A program made the position numbers and the translations under genes. A stretch of DNA of 64,000 bases from contig NZ_CP125947.1 in assembly GCF_030064165.1 (NCBI RefSeq), forward strand, positions 2,914,001-2,978,000, given 5' to 3'. This stretch comes from Comamonas resistens. Lineage in GTDB: Bacteria > Pseudomonadota > Gammaproteobacteria > Burkholderiales > Burkholderiaceae_C. The notes beneath the pieces were generated by a model. That model ran no database searches, had not been told where the DNA came from, and saw only the letters and a program-made list of their open reading frames with translations. Shown in pieces: positions 54,070 to 62,097 of this stretch (position 1 is the first letter of the stretch; each line of letters begins with the position of its first letter).

Positions 54070-54086
54070 TTGGCACACCACTTGCA
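54070..54086 (+). promoter_or_regulatory. Sigma-54 promoter of the rsr-rtcBA operon
   Basis: TTGGCACACCACTTGCA matches the -24/-12 consensus (TGGCAC-N5-TTGCA) with exact spacing, 46 bases above the rsr start. RtcR, encoded divergently, is a sigma-54 activator. Confidence 0.92.
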
Positions 54087-54131
54087 ATAAGGAAAGCATC
54101 TGCAAGTTGAATGCAAACAAGGAGAACACAA

Positions 54132-55709
54132 ATGGTCAACACGCAACTGTTTCAAACCCGCCGCGGCGCACTGGCTACGGCCACCAACACGATCAACCAT
54201 GAAGGCGCTGGCGCCTATGCGTACAGCCCCCGTCACCAGTTGGCCCAGATGGCCGTGACCGGCTGCCTGAGCCAGACTTTCTATGCAGGCGGCCAGGATC
54301 AGCTCGACCAGCTGGCCAATCTGGTGCTGACGGTGGACAGCCGCTTTACGGCACAGACGGCGATCTATGCCCGCCAGCGCGGCTATATGAAGGACATGCC
54401 TGCCGCTCTGGCTGCAACCCTTGCCGTATGGGATACCGCGCTGCTGGCCCAGGTGTTTGGCCGCGTGATCGACAACGGCAAGATGCTGCGCAACTTTGTA
54501 CAGATCGTGCGCAGCGGCGCCATGGGTCGCAAGTCCCTGGGCTCTGCCCCCAAGAAGCTGGTGCAGAACTGGCTGCTGAACGCTAGCGAAAAGCAGCTGC
54601 TCAGCGCAGCCGTGGGCAACCAGCCCTCGCTGGCCGATGTGGTGAAGATGGTTCACCCCAAGCCTCAGGAGGCCTGGCGTGCAGCCTGGTTTGCCTGGCT
54701 GATCGGCAAGCCTTTTGATGAGGCGGCGCTGCCACCCGTCACCCAGGCTTTTGAACGCTTCAAGCGTGATGCTGCCCAGGGCCTGGTGAGTTCCGAGCTG
54801 CCTGAAGTACCGTTTCAGATGCTGACCGCACTGGAGCTGAACGCCCGGCAATGGGCGCAGATTGCCCGCAACGGCTCATGGCAGATGGTGCGTCAGAACC
54901 TCAACACCTTTGCACGCCATGGCGTGTTCGAGATCCAGGGGATGACGGATCTGATCGCCCGCAAGCTGGGAGACGCCAGCGCCGTGGCCAAGGCCCGCGC
55001 CATGCCCTACCAGTTGCTGTCGGCCTACCAGGCTGCTGGCGAGCAGGTGCCCGCCCTGGTGCGTGATGCCTTGCAGGACGCCATGGAGCACGCAATTGCC
55101 AATGTGCCCCGCTTTGCGGGCGCCGTGGTGGTATGCCCCGATGTCTCCGGCTCCATGCAAAGCCCTGTGACTGGCTACCGTGCAGGCGCCACCACGGCAG
55201 TGCGCTGCATCGACGTGGCAGGCCTGATGGCCGCCGCCGTGCTGCGCAAGAACAGCACGGCACGCGTGCTGCCTTTCGAGCAGAAGGTGGTGAAGCTGCA
55301 GCTCAACAGCCGCGACTCGGTGATGACCAACGCCCACAAGCTGGCAAAGATCGGCGGCGGAGGCACCAACTGCAGCGCACCTTTGAAGCAGCTGGCCGAT
55401 GAGAAGACGCAGGTGGATATGGTGATTCTGGTCTCGGACAACGAGTCCTGGGTCGATGGTGTGCGCCGCGGTGCCACCGAGACCATGTTGCAGTGGGGGC
55501 GCATCAAGCAGCGCAACCCCGATGCCAGGCTGGTATGCATCGATATGCAGCCCTACGGCACGACGCAGACGATGGAGCGCACCGATATCTTGAATGTCGG
55601 CGGCTTCAGCGATGCGGTATTCGATGTGGTGGCGAGTTTTGCCGAAGGCAAGCTTGGCGCCGATCACTGGGTCGGCGAGATCGAGAAGATCGCGATCGAA
55701 GCCCAGTGA
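54132..55709 (+). CDS. rsr: Ro60/TROVE domain protein (Rsr)
   Basis: 525 residues from ATG 54132 (MVNTQLFQTRRGALA), with AAGGAGA upstream. A HEAT-repeat ring (residues 1-350: FTAQTAIYARQRGYMKDMPAALAATLAVWD; LRNFVQIVRSGAMGRKSLGSAPKK, the Y-RNA-binding basic face) is followed by a VWA domain with MIDAS VVVCPDVSGSMQSPV. Bacterial Ro proteins bind Y RNAs and misfolded or damaged RNA and can gate an exonuclease such as PNPase. Its natural partners, Y-RNA-like RNAs, are encoded directly downstream. Confidence 0.96.
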   Translation: MVNTQLFQTRRGALATATNTINHEGAGAYAYSPRHQLAQMAVTGCLSQTFYAGGQDQLDQLANLVLTVDSRFTAQTAIYARQRGYMKDMPAALAATLAVWDTALLAQVFGRVIDNGKMLRNFVQIVRSGAMGRKSLGSAPKKLVQNWLLNASEKQLLSAAVGNQPSLADVVKMVHPKPQEAWRAAWFAWLIGKPFDEAALPPVTQAFERFKRDAAQGLVSSELPEVPFQMLTALELNARQWAQIARNGSWQMVRQNLNTFARHGVFEIQGMTDLIARKLGDASAVAKARAMPYQLLSAYQAAGEQVPALVRDALQDAMEHAIANVPRFAGAVVVCPDVSGSMQSPVTGYRAGATTAVRCIDVAGLMAAAVLRKNSTARVLPFEQKVVKLQLNSRDSVMTNAHKLAKIGGGGTNCSAPLKQLADEKTQVDMVILVSDNESWVDGVRRGATETMLQWGRIKQRNPDARLVCIDMQPYGTTQTMERTDILNVGGFSDAVFDVVASFAEGKLGADHWVGEIEKIAIEAQ

Positions 55710-55755
55710 AGCAAACGGAAAAATTGAGGATAAGTGGAGAAGTTAGTGGGTGCGG

Positions 55756-55818
55756 CAGCGAATGCCCGCAGGAGTACAGCACCATTAGCCACGCGGACCT
55801 GCAAGTCTGCAGTTGCTG
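55756..55818 (+). ncRNA. Y-RNA-like RNA 1 (minimal stem)
   Basis: Outer stem CAGCGA (55756-55761) with TTGCTG (55813-55818, one G-U) and inner stem GCAGG (55768-55772) with CCTGC (55798-55802), separated by the conserved internal strand AATGCC. The sequence GCGAATGCC recurs in all five RNAs of the array. There is no tRNA-like module. Ends read from pairing only. Confidence 0.6.
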
Positions 55819-55889
55819 AAACATGCAACCGGCGCTCTTGTGAATCTGGTCGCTGTTGCATCCCACCTTATTGAAGCGCTCATCTGCCA

Positions 55890-55951
55890 CTGGCGAATGC
55901 CGGTGGGACTACATTCCAAACTGTCACGTCTCACCAATTCCTGGTCGCCAG
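55890..55951 (+). ncRNA. Y-RNA-like RNA 2 (minimal stem)
   Basis: Outer stem CTGGCGA (55890-55896) with TCGCCAG (55945-55951); inner stem GGTGGGAC (55902-55909) with GTCTCACC (55928-55935). The two bulged strands ATGCC and AATTCCTGG resemble those of RNAs 3 and 5. Short 18-base apical loop with no tRNA module. Confidence 0.7.
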
Positions 55952-55993
55952 CGACGGATGTCCGATTGAGTTTGAAACGGTTTTGAATGACTG

Positions 55994-56120
55994 GCTGCGA
56001 ATGCCGGTGGAACTACATGGGGACTTGAGGTCGCGGGTTCGATTCCCGCCAGCCTGGCAAACCGGGCTGTAGCTCAGTGGCGGAGCGCAGGTGAATGTTT
56101 CACCAAATCCTTGTCGCAGC
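55994..56120 (+). ncRNA. Y-RNA-like RNA 3 with permuted tRNA-like module
   Basis: Outer stem GCTGCGA (55994-56000) with TCGCAGC (56114-56120); inner stem GGTGGAAC (56006-56013) with GTTTCACC (56097-56104). Between them lies a T arm GCGGGTTCGATTCCCGC (56033-56049), a closed acceptor-like stem CAGCC with GGCTG, and a D arm AGCTCAGTGGCGGAGC (56071-56086). The order T arm, acceptor, D arm is the reverse of a tRNA, that is, circularly permuted, as in Salmonella YrlA. Confidence 0.85.
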
Positions 56121-56148
56121 AAGGCATTCATCACCATGGTTTGAGTTT

Positions 56149-56243
56149 GGCGCGAATGCCAGCAGGACTACATCCGGATGCCGGGGTTCGATTCCCCAGC
56201 CGGGAAACCGGTCATGGCTATGTCTTGCATCTCTAGTCGCGCC
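56149..56243 (+). ncRNA. Y-RNA-like RNA 4 with T arm only
   Basis: Outer stem GGCGCGA (56149-56155) with TCGCGCC (56237-56243); inner stem GCAGGAC (56162-56168) with GTCTTGC (56222-56228, one G-U). The module has a T arm GGGGTTCGATTCCCC (56183-56197) and a short GCCGG-GAAA-CCGG-type hairpin but no D arm. The stem bases differ from its neighbours while pairing is kept, which supports a real fold. Confidence 0.75.
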
Positions 56244-56305
56244 GCCTTTTTGAACACGACTTGCGCAAGCGCAAGTCCCATTGAATTTTCGGTTTGGCAG
56301 TCCTT

Positions 56306-56430
56306 CAGCGAATGCCGGTGGAACTACAGACTTTTAATCTCGTGGTCGCGGGTTCGAATCCCGCCAGCAGTTGAAAAGCTGTTGTAGCTCAGCCTGGTAG
56401 AGCACGATGTTTCACCAACCCTTGTCGCTG
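56306..56430 (+). ncRNA. Y-RNA-like RNA 5 with permuted tRNA(Lys)-like module
   Basis: Outer stem CAGCGA (56306-56311) with TCGCTG (56425-56430); inner stem GGTGGAAC (56317-56324) with GTTTCACC (56409-56416). The module contains AGACTTTTAATCT, like the anticodon arm of tRNA-Lys(UUU), then a T arm GCGGGTTCGAATCCCGC (56348-56364), an acceptor-like stem CAGCAG/CTGTTG closed by a short A-rich loop, and a D arm (56387-56403). It lies 40 bases before rtcB. Confidence 0.85.
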
Positions 56431-56470
56431 CAGGGCCGCCATCAATGCCATGAACAACGAGGAGATCAAT

Positions 56471-57697
56471 ATGTCCGAACAGAATTACCAACTGCTGGAA
56501 GTCGCCGGCGGCGTGCCCGTCAAGATGTGGACCAAGGGCGTGCCCGTAGAGGCCGAGGCCCAGCAACAACTGGCCAACGCCGCGCGCCTGCCCATTGTTT
56601 TCAAACATATCGCCGCCATGCCCGATGTGCACCTGGGCATAGGTGCCACCATCGGCTCGGTGATTCCCACGGTCAAGGCCATCATCCCCGCTGCCGTCGG
56701 CGTGGACATCGGCTGCGGCATGATGGCCGCCAAGACCACGCTGCGAGCCGAAGACCTGCCCGACAGCCTGGCCACGCTGCGCTCGGCCATCGAGAAAGCC
56801 GTGCCCCACGGCTCGGCACCCAAAAGCCGGGGCCGTGATCCTGGCGCCTGGGAGAACCCTCCCGACCTGGTGGACCAGAAATGGGCCACGCTGGCGGACG
56901 AATTCGACGCGCTGTGCGAGCTGCACCCACGCCTGGAAAAGACCAATAACCGCAAGCACCTGGGAACCCTGGGAACCGGCAATCACTTTGTGGAAGTGTG
57001 CCTGGATGAGGTCGGCTTTGTCTGGTTCATGCTGCACTCGGGCTCGCGCGGAGTGGGCAATGCCATCGGCAATCATTTCATCGAACTGGCCAAGAAGGAT
57101 GCCGAGCTGCACCAGCGCAATCTGCCCGACCAGGATCTGGCCTACTTCGAAGAGGGAGCCCGCTACTTTGGCGACTATGTGCGCGCCGTGTCCTGGGCGC
57201 AAAAGTTCGCCATGAGCAACCGCGAAGTGATGATGGCCAACCTGATCGCCACCGTGCGCCAGCTGATTGCCAAACCTTTCGAGGCCCATGTGGAGGCCGT
57301 GAACTGCCACCACAACTATGTGCAGAAGGAGCATCACTTTGGCGAGGACGTGTTCGTCACCCGCAAGGGTGCCGTGAGCGCCAGACGCGGCGAGATGGGC
57401 ATCATCCCCGGCAGCATGGGCGCGCGCAGCTATATCGTGCGCGGCCTGGGCAACCCCGAGAGCTTTGAAAGCTGCAGCCACGGCGCAGGCCGTGTGATGA
57501 GCCGCACCAAGGCCAAGAAGCTGTACTCGGTAGCCGACCAGATCAAGGCCACCGAAGGCGTGGAATGCCGCAAGGACGAAGGCGTGATCGACGAGATTCC
57601 CATGGCCTACAAGGACATAGACGCCGTCATGGCCGCCCAGAAGGACCTAGTGGAAGTGGTCCATACCCTCAAGCAGGTGATCTGCGTCAAGGGTTAG
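56471..57697 (+). CDS. rtcB: RNA 3'-phosphate/5'-OH ligase RtcB
   Basis: 408 residues, the E. coli RtcB length, from ATG 56471 with GAGGAG upstream. GTP- and Mn-dependent ligase joining 2',3'-cyclic phosphate or 3'-phosphate ends to 5'-OH ends. Mn ligands and guanylate site: MPDVHLGIGATIGS, AAVGVDIGCGMMA, LGTLGTGNHFVEV, MLHSGSRGVGNAIG, VNCHHNYV, and the nucleophile histidine in ESCSHGAGRVMSRTKAK. No archease gene is seen in the window. Confidence 0.97.
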   Translation: MSEQNYQLLEVAGGVPVKMWTKGVPVEAEAQQQLANAARLPIVFKHIAAMPDVHLGIGATIGSVIPTVKAIIPAAVGVDIGCGMMAAKTTLRAEDLPDSLATLRSAIEKAVPHGSAPKSRGRDPGAWENPPDLVDQKWATLADEFDALCELHPRLEKTNNRKHLGTLGTGNHFVEVCLDEVGFVWFMLHSGSRGVGNAIGNHFIELAKKDAELHQRNLPDQDLAYFEEGARYFGDYVRAVSWAQKFAMSNREVMMANLIATVRQLIAKPFEAHVEAVNCHHNYVQKEHHFGEDVFVTRKGAVSARRGEMGIIPGSMGARSYIVRGLGNPESFESCSHGAGRVMSRTKAKKLYSVADQIKATEGVECRKDEGVIDEIPMAYKDIDAVMAAQKDLVEVVHTLKQVICVKG

Positions 57698-57750
57698 CAA
57701 ATGCAGCGGGAGCATGAGTTCTCGCTGCTTGTCAAAGAACGAGAACCATC

Positions 57751-58599
57751 ATGCAAACCGTTGAGCGAGAATTCAAACTCAAAGAGAGCGTGCTGAGCGC
57801 GCACCCGGTATCCGATGCCATGCGCAGCGCCGTTCAGGCCCAGCTTGAGGCACTCGAGCAGAAGCACGATGTGACGGTGCTGTTTGCCTGCGAGTCAGGC
57901 AGCCGCGGCTGGGGCTTTGCCTCGCCCGACAGCGACTATGACGTGCGCTTTGTCTATGTGCACCGTCTGCCCTGGTATCTGCGCACACGCTCAGGCCGCG
58001 ACGTGATAGAGCTGCCGGTGAGTGCCGAGCTGGACGTGAGCGGCTGGGAACTGCGCAAGGCGCTGCAGCTGATGCAGGCCTCCAACCCGGTGCTGCTGGA
58101 ATGGCTGCGCTCACCCGTGGTCTATTGCAGCGTAGCGGCCTGGGTACCGCGCCTGCGCGAGCTGGCGCTGCAGAGCTTTTCACCGGTGCGCGGCTATCAC
58201 CATTACCTGTCCATGGCGCGCAAGACCATGAAAAACCATCTGCGCGCGGACAGCGAAGTCGTGAAGTACAAAAAATACTTTTACGCACTCCGCCCCTTGC
58301 TGGCCGCGCGCTGGATACGCGAGCTCGGCGGCGTGCCGCCCATGCGCTTTGCCGAGCTGGCGACCGCGCTGCTGCATGATGCCGACCTGCTGGCCGAGCT
58401 CAACGCCCTGCTGGCGGTCAAGATGCGCGCCGGCGAAGCGGCCACCAGCGCACCCTGGCCTCGCATACAAGCCTTTCTGCAGGCCGAGCTGGCCCTGGCC
58501 GAGCAATATGCGCCGCAGGCCAAGCCGCTGAGCGCCGAGCTTGTACAAGCCACCGATGCTTTTTTGCTCGATGCCGTAGCGCATTTCAACACTCAATAA
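57751..58599 (+). CDS. RNA-repair-associated nucleotidyltransferase (RlaP, polymerase-beta type)
   Basis: 282 residues. Polymerase-beta nucleotidyltransferase core: VLFACESGSRGWGFASPDSDYDVRFVYV, with the GS motif and the DxD pair that binds metal. The helical C-terminal part (YLSMARKTMKNHL; KKYFYALRPLLAARWI) is typical of the PF10127-like group named for its link to RNA ligases. It probably adds or removes nucleotides at broken RNA ends. Sits between rtcB and rtcA, 53 and 23 bases away, so it is one operon. Confidence 0.88.
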   Translation: MQTVEREFKLKESVLSAHPVSDAMRSAVQAQLEALEQKHDVTVLFACESGSRGWGFASPDSDYDVRFVYVHRLPWYLRTRSGRDVIELPVSAELDVSGWELRKALQLMQASNPVLLEWLRSPVVYCSVAAWVPRLRELALQSFSPVRGYHHYLSMARKTMKNHLRADSEVVKYKKYFYALRPLLAARWIRELGGVPPMRFAELATALLHDADLLAELNALLAVKMRAGEAATSAPWPRIQAFLQAELALAEQYAPQAKPLSAELVQATDAFLLDAVAHFNTQ

Positions 58600-58622
58600 T
58601 CAAGAACAAGAGGAAAAGAACA

Positions 58623-59660
58623 ATGATGGAAATCGACGGCTCCCAGGGCGAAGGCGGTGGCCAGATACTGCGCAGCGCATTGGCCCTGTCCATGTGCACG
58701 GGCCAGGCTTTCAAGCTGACCCGCATCCGCGCCGGCCGCGCCAAGCCCGGACTCATGCGCCAGCATCTGACCTGCGTGAATGCAGCCGCCGAAATCAGCG
58801 GCGCACAGGTAGACGGTGCAGAGCTGAACTCACAGTCGCTGCAGTTCACGCCCGGCGTCGTGCGCGCGGGCAGCTATGCCTTCAATGTAGCTTCGGCCGG
58901 TAGCTGCACGCTGGTATTTCAGACCATCTGGCCCGCTCTGATGCTCGCTGCGGGTGAAAGCCGCGTGCAGCTCAAGGGCGGCACGCACAACCCAATGGCT
59001 CCGCCATTCCATTTTCTGGAACGCAGCTACGCGCCACTGCTGCGCCGCCTGGGCGCGCCCGTGCAACTGGCACTGCAGCGCCATGGCTTCTACCCGGCTG
59101 GTGGCGGAGAGTTCGAGGCCGTGATCGGCGGCGCCAGCGAGACCTTGATGCCATTTGACCTCAATGAGCGCGGAGGCCTGCTGGAACAATATGCAGACTG
59201 CCTGGCTCCCGCCCTGCCTTCGTCAATTGCAAGGCGCGAGCTGAACAAGCTCGGAACCATGATGGGTTGGCAACCCGAGCAACTGCGCAATGCCGGCGTG
59301 CGCCAGAACGAAGGCCCGGGCAACGCCCTACTGGGTACGCTGGTGCACGAACATGTGACCGAGGTCTTCACCGAATTTGGCGAAAAGGGCGTGACGGCCG
59401 AAGCCGTGGCCACCCAGCTGGCACGCGATATGCGCAAATACAAGCTCAGCCAGGGCGCGCTGGGCCCGCATCTGGCCGACCAATGGGCGCTGCCGCTGGC
59501 GCTGGCCGTGCACCTGCGCCAGCAGCCCGCCAGTTATAGCTGCACGGAGCTGACACCCCATGCTTTGAGCAACTTCGAGGTCATCCAGCACTTTCTGCCT
59601 GTGAGCATCCGCACCGAGCCGCTGGGCAATGCCCACCAGGTGCTGCTCACACCAGCCTAG
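58623..59660 (+). CDS. rtcA: RNA 3'-terminal phosphate cyclase RtcA
   Basis: 345 residues. Converts RNA 3'-phosphate to 2',3'-cyclic phosphate using ATP (adenylylated histidine). Motifs: IDGSQGEGGGQILRSALALS at the start, LTRIRAGRAKPGLMRQHL, AGSCTLVFQTIWPAL, and the catalytic histidine block GPHLADQWALPLAL near residue 285. Two ATG codons open the gene (58623, 58626). Its 3' end overlaps the sirtuin gene by 14 bases on the opposite strand. Confidence 0.96.
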   Translation: MMEIDGSQGEGGGQILRSALALSMCTGQAFKLTRIRAGRAKPGLMRQHLTCVNAAAEISGAQVDGAELNSQSLQFTPGVVRAGSYAFNVASAGSCTLVFQTIWPALMLAAGESRVQLKGGTHNPMAPPFHFLERSYAPLLRRLGAPVQLALQRHGFYPAGGGEFEAVIGGASETLMPFDLNERGGLLEQYADCLAPALPSSIARRELNKLGTMMGWQPEQLRNAGVRQNEGPGNALLGTLVHEHVTEVFTEFGEKGVTAEAVATQLARDMRKYKLSQGALGPHLADQWALPLALAVHLRQQPASYSCTELTPHALSNFEVIQHFLPVSIRTEPLGNAHQVLLTPA

Positions 59661-60495
59661 CCAGCTCCATCAGGGCCTGCCCCACATCGCCAGCGTACTT
59701 GAAGTCCAGCAGCTCGTCGGCACGAGTTCTGCCCTGATTGACGGCCACCAGGCTCTTTTCCTGCCCTGCGGCGGCCAGCGCGAAGCGGTAGCCCGAATAC
59801 ACCATCAGCGAGGAGCCCGCGATCAGCACGCCGTCGCAGCGCGCCACGGCATCCAGGCCGGCCTGCACGCGCTCGCGCGGCACGCTCTCGCCGAAGAACA
59901 CCACATCGGGCTTGAGCAGACCCGTACCGCAATGCGGGCAGGCCGGCACCTCGAAACCGTCGAAATCCTGGTGTTCCAGGTCCGCGTCTCCGTCGGGCGC
60001 TGGCGCCGCGTACAGGCGAGCCCACAACGGGTTGCGCTCCAGCAGGCACTGCTGCAGATGGGCACGCGCATGGCGCTGACCGCAGTCCATGCAGCGCACG
60101 GTGTCGATGCGGCCGTGCAGATCCAGCGTCTGCTGGTTGCCGGCCGCGCTGTGCAACCCGTCCACATTCTGTGTCAGCAGCAGCTCGATGCAGCCTTTTT
60201 GCTCCAGCAGGGCCAGGGCCTTGTGGGCCGTGCCGGGCTGGGCCTGGCCCATGACGCGCCAGCCCAGCATGCTGCGCGCCCAGTAGCGTTTTCTGACCTG
60301 CTCGTCACCCATGAAGGCCTGAAAGGTCACGGGCTGGGGGCGCTTCCAGGCGCCGTCCTCGTCGCGGTAATCGGGAATGCCGACCTCGGTGCTACAGCCA
60401 GCGCCCGTGATCACCAACAGACGCTTGCGCGCTAGGCCCCAGTCCAGCCAGCGCTGGCGGGTATTGATCGAGGTATCGAGCATGGCGGTTTCCAT
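59647..60495 (-). CDS. Sir2-family NAD-dependent protein deacylase
   Basis: 282 residues from ATG 60495 (METAMLDTS), which has AGGAA seven bases upstream; two upstream starts are possible. ITGAGCSTEVGIPDYRD (NAD site), LTQNVDGLHSAAG (NAD/acyl-lysine site), DLHGRIDTVRCMDCGQ and VPACPHCGTGLLKPDVVFFGE, with two Cys pairs for the structural Zn. The family removes acyl groups from lysines, or acts in ADP-ribose chemistry. Its 3' end meets the rtcA end; the tail-to-tail overlap suggests no shared operon. Confidence 0.92.
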   Translation of the reverse strand: METAMLDTSINTRQRWLDWGLARKRLLVITGAGCSTEVGIPDYRDEDGAWKRPQPVTFQAFMGDEQVRKRYWARSMLGWRVMGQAQPGTAHKALALLEQKGCIELLLTQNVDGLHSAAGNQQTLDLHGRIDTVRCMDCGQRHARAHLQQCLLERNPLWARLYAAPAPDGDADLEHQDFDGFEVPACPHCGTGLLKPDVVFFGESVPRERVQAGLDAVARCDGVLIAGSSLMVYSGYRFALAAAGQEKSLVAVNQGRTRADELLDFKYAGDVGQALMELARLV

Positions 60496-60512
60496 GAGAG
60501 TTCCTGGCATGT

Positions 60513-61973
60513 TCAGAGCAGTGGCGAGCATAGCCGCGCCGCCGAGCTGAACAGCCGTCGGCCCAGACCTTTTTCGCTCTTGTAGGAGACCTGGTGGGAT
60601 TGCCGCAGATCGCTCAGGAACTGGCGGGCCAGATGCCGGTTCAGCTCGGGGCCGTAGCCGATCAGACAGACCTCGAAATTGAGAAAGAAGCTGCGGTAGT
60701 CGAAATTGGCAGTGCCGATGATGGCAATGTTCTCGTCCACCACCAGGGTCTTGGAGTGCAGCATGCGGGCTTCGTACTCGTAGACACGCACGCCGCTGCG
60801 GATCAGCTCATCAAAATAGGAGCGCGCAGCGCCCGTCACCAGTGCCGAATCAGACTTTTTGGGCACAAGAATCTGCACATCCACGCCACGCAACGAGGCA
60901 TTGGTGAGCGCTGCCAGCGCGGCCTCGGTGGGCACAAAATACGGCGTGGTCAGCCAGATTCGCTGCTCGGCCGCATTGATGGCCGCCAGATGGGCACGGT
61001 AAATGGCATGCAGTCCGCTATCCGGCCCCGAAGTGATGACCTGCATGGGAATGTCGCCTTCGGGCATGTCTGGCAACAGCGCTTCCATATCCACATCGAC
61101 CGCAAGCTGAGCCGGCTCTTTCTCCAGCGCATAGGCCCAATCCTCCATGAAAACCGTCTGCAGCCAGTTCACGATGGGGCCTTGCACATGCAAATGCACG
61201 TCGTGGTAGGCATCGCTGCGGATGCGCTCATTTTCCTCATCGGTGACGTTGACGCCCCCCGTGAAGCCCACCAGTCCGTCGCAGACCAGTATCTTGCGGT
61301 GGGTACGAAAATTGATCACAGGCCGCAGGCGCCGGCCGATCCTGGTGTCGTGAAAGCGCGCCACCTGGGCACCGGCGTCCAGCAGGGGCTGCAGAAACTT
61401 GCGCCCCAGCTTCTTGGAGCCCAGGGCGTCTATCAGCAACCGCACCGTCACGCCGGCTCGGGCCTTTTCCACCAGCAGATCACGCAACGCCGTACCGGTC
61501 TGGTCCGGCTCGTAGATGTAGTACTCCAGATGCACATGATGGCGGGCGGCCCGCACCGCCTCGGCAATGGCATCGAAAGTGGCGGCGCCGCCCGTCAGCA
61601 GGCGCATGCCGGTGGCGCTGCTGACCGGAAAATCGCTGGTCGCTGCCACCAGCCGTGCCACCTGATGCAGCCGCTGATCCCCGTCCAGCATGCGCTCACG
61701 CAGCCTCTGCATGCTGGCCCTCACCTTGGAGCGCTTGCGCGAGCGCAGCCGCTTGATGCGCTGGCGCTTCAGCCGCTGGGGCCCGAAAAAATAATAGATC
61801 GCCAGGCCCAGACCGGGCAGCGCCGCCATGGACAGCAGCCAGCTCAGCGTGGCAACCGGCGCACTGCGCTGCAGCAAAATCCAGATGCTGACCACGACCA
61901 CATACAACGACCAGCCAATGGACAGCCACCACTTCACACCGTCGTGGCTGATCTGGGAAGCTATCCAATCCAA
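60513..61973 (-). CDS. cls: Cardiolipin synthase (phospholipase D family)
   Basis: 486 residues from TTG 61973, chosen for its strong GGAG site 8 bases upstream and because residue 1 opens the first helix (WWLSIGWSLYVVVVSIWILL); no ATG or GTG lies in frame before the upstream stop region. Two helices are followed by two HKD motifs: THRKILVCDGLVGFTGGVNV and LHSKTLVVDENIAIIGTANFD. Condenses phosphatidylglycerol to cardiolipin. The FRTHRKI variant is the usual HxK site. Lies 17 bases upstream of the sirtuin gene on the same strand. Confidence 0.92.
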   Translation of the reverse strand: MDWIASQISHDGVKWWLSIGWSLYVVVVSIWILLQRSAPVATLSWLLSMAALPGLGLAIYYFFGPQRLKRQRIKRLRSRKRSKVRASMQRLRERMLDGDQRLHQVARLVAATSDFPVSSATGMRLLTGGAATFDAIAEAVRAARHHVHLEYYIYEPDQTGTALRDLLVEKARAGVTVRLLIDALGSKKLGRKFLQPLLDAGAQVARFHDTRIGRRLRPVINFRTHRKILVCDGLVGFTGGVNVTDEENERIRSDAYHDVHLHVQGPIVNWLQTVFMEDWAYALEKEPAQLAVDVDMEALLPDMPEGDIPMQVITSGPDSGLHAIYRAHLAAINAAEQRIWLTTPYFVPTEAALAALTNASLRGVDVQILVPKKSDSALVTGAARSYFDELIRSGVRVYEYEARMLHSKTLVVDENIAIIGTANFDYRSFFLNFEVCLIGYGPELNRHLARQFLSDLRQSHQVSYKSEKGLGRRLFSSAARLCSPLL

Positions 61974-62066
61974 TTGAAAACTCCTCGAATGGTGCAGTGC
62001 ACCTATTCTCTCCCGAGCCGGCACATTGCACGAGTTCACGCATCCGCCAGTCGAAAAGATATTTTT

Positions 62067-62094
62067 TGTATGCATTTTCTCAAAAAAGCATACA
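62067..62094. promoter_or_regulatory. Putative HipB operator
   Basis: TGTATGC (62067-62073) and GCATACA (62088-62094), perfect 7-bp arms with a 14-base spacer, just before the antitoxin start. Fits autorepression by an HTH dimer, and covers the ribosome site. Confidence 0.6.
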
Positions 62095-62097
62095 TTA

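Noticed and set aside
56033..56049. Possible tRNA genes near rtcB, from GGTTCGATTCC and TAGCTCAG matches
   Set aside because: The arms come in permuted order inside larger Y-RNA-like hairpins and no normal acceptor end or CCA context exists, so they are tRNA mimics, not tRNA genes.
55710..56470. CRISPR array, because of repeated GCGAATGCC at intervals of 104-157 bases
   Set aside because: Spacing is irregular, repeats are short, and the conserved parts are paired stems; no cas genes are present.
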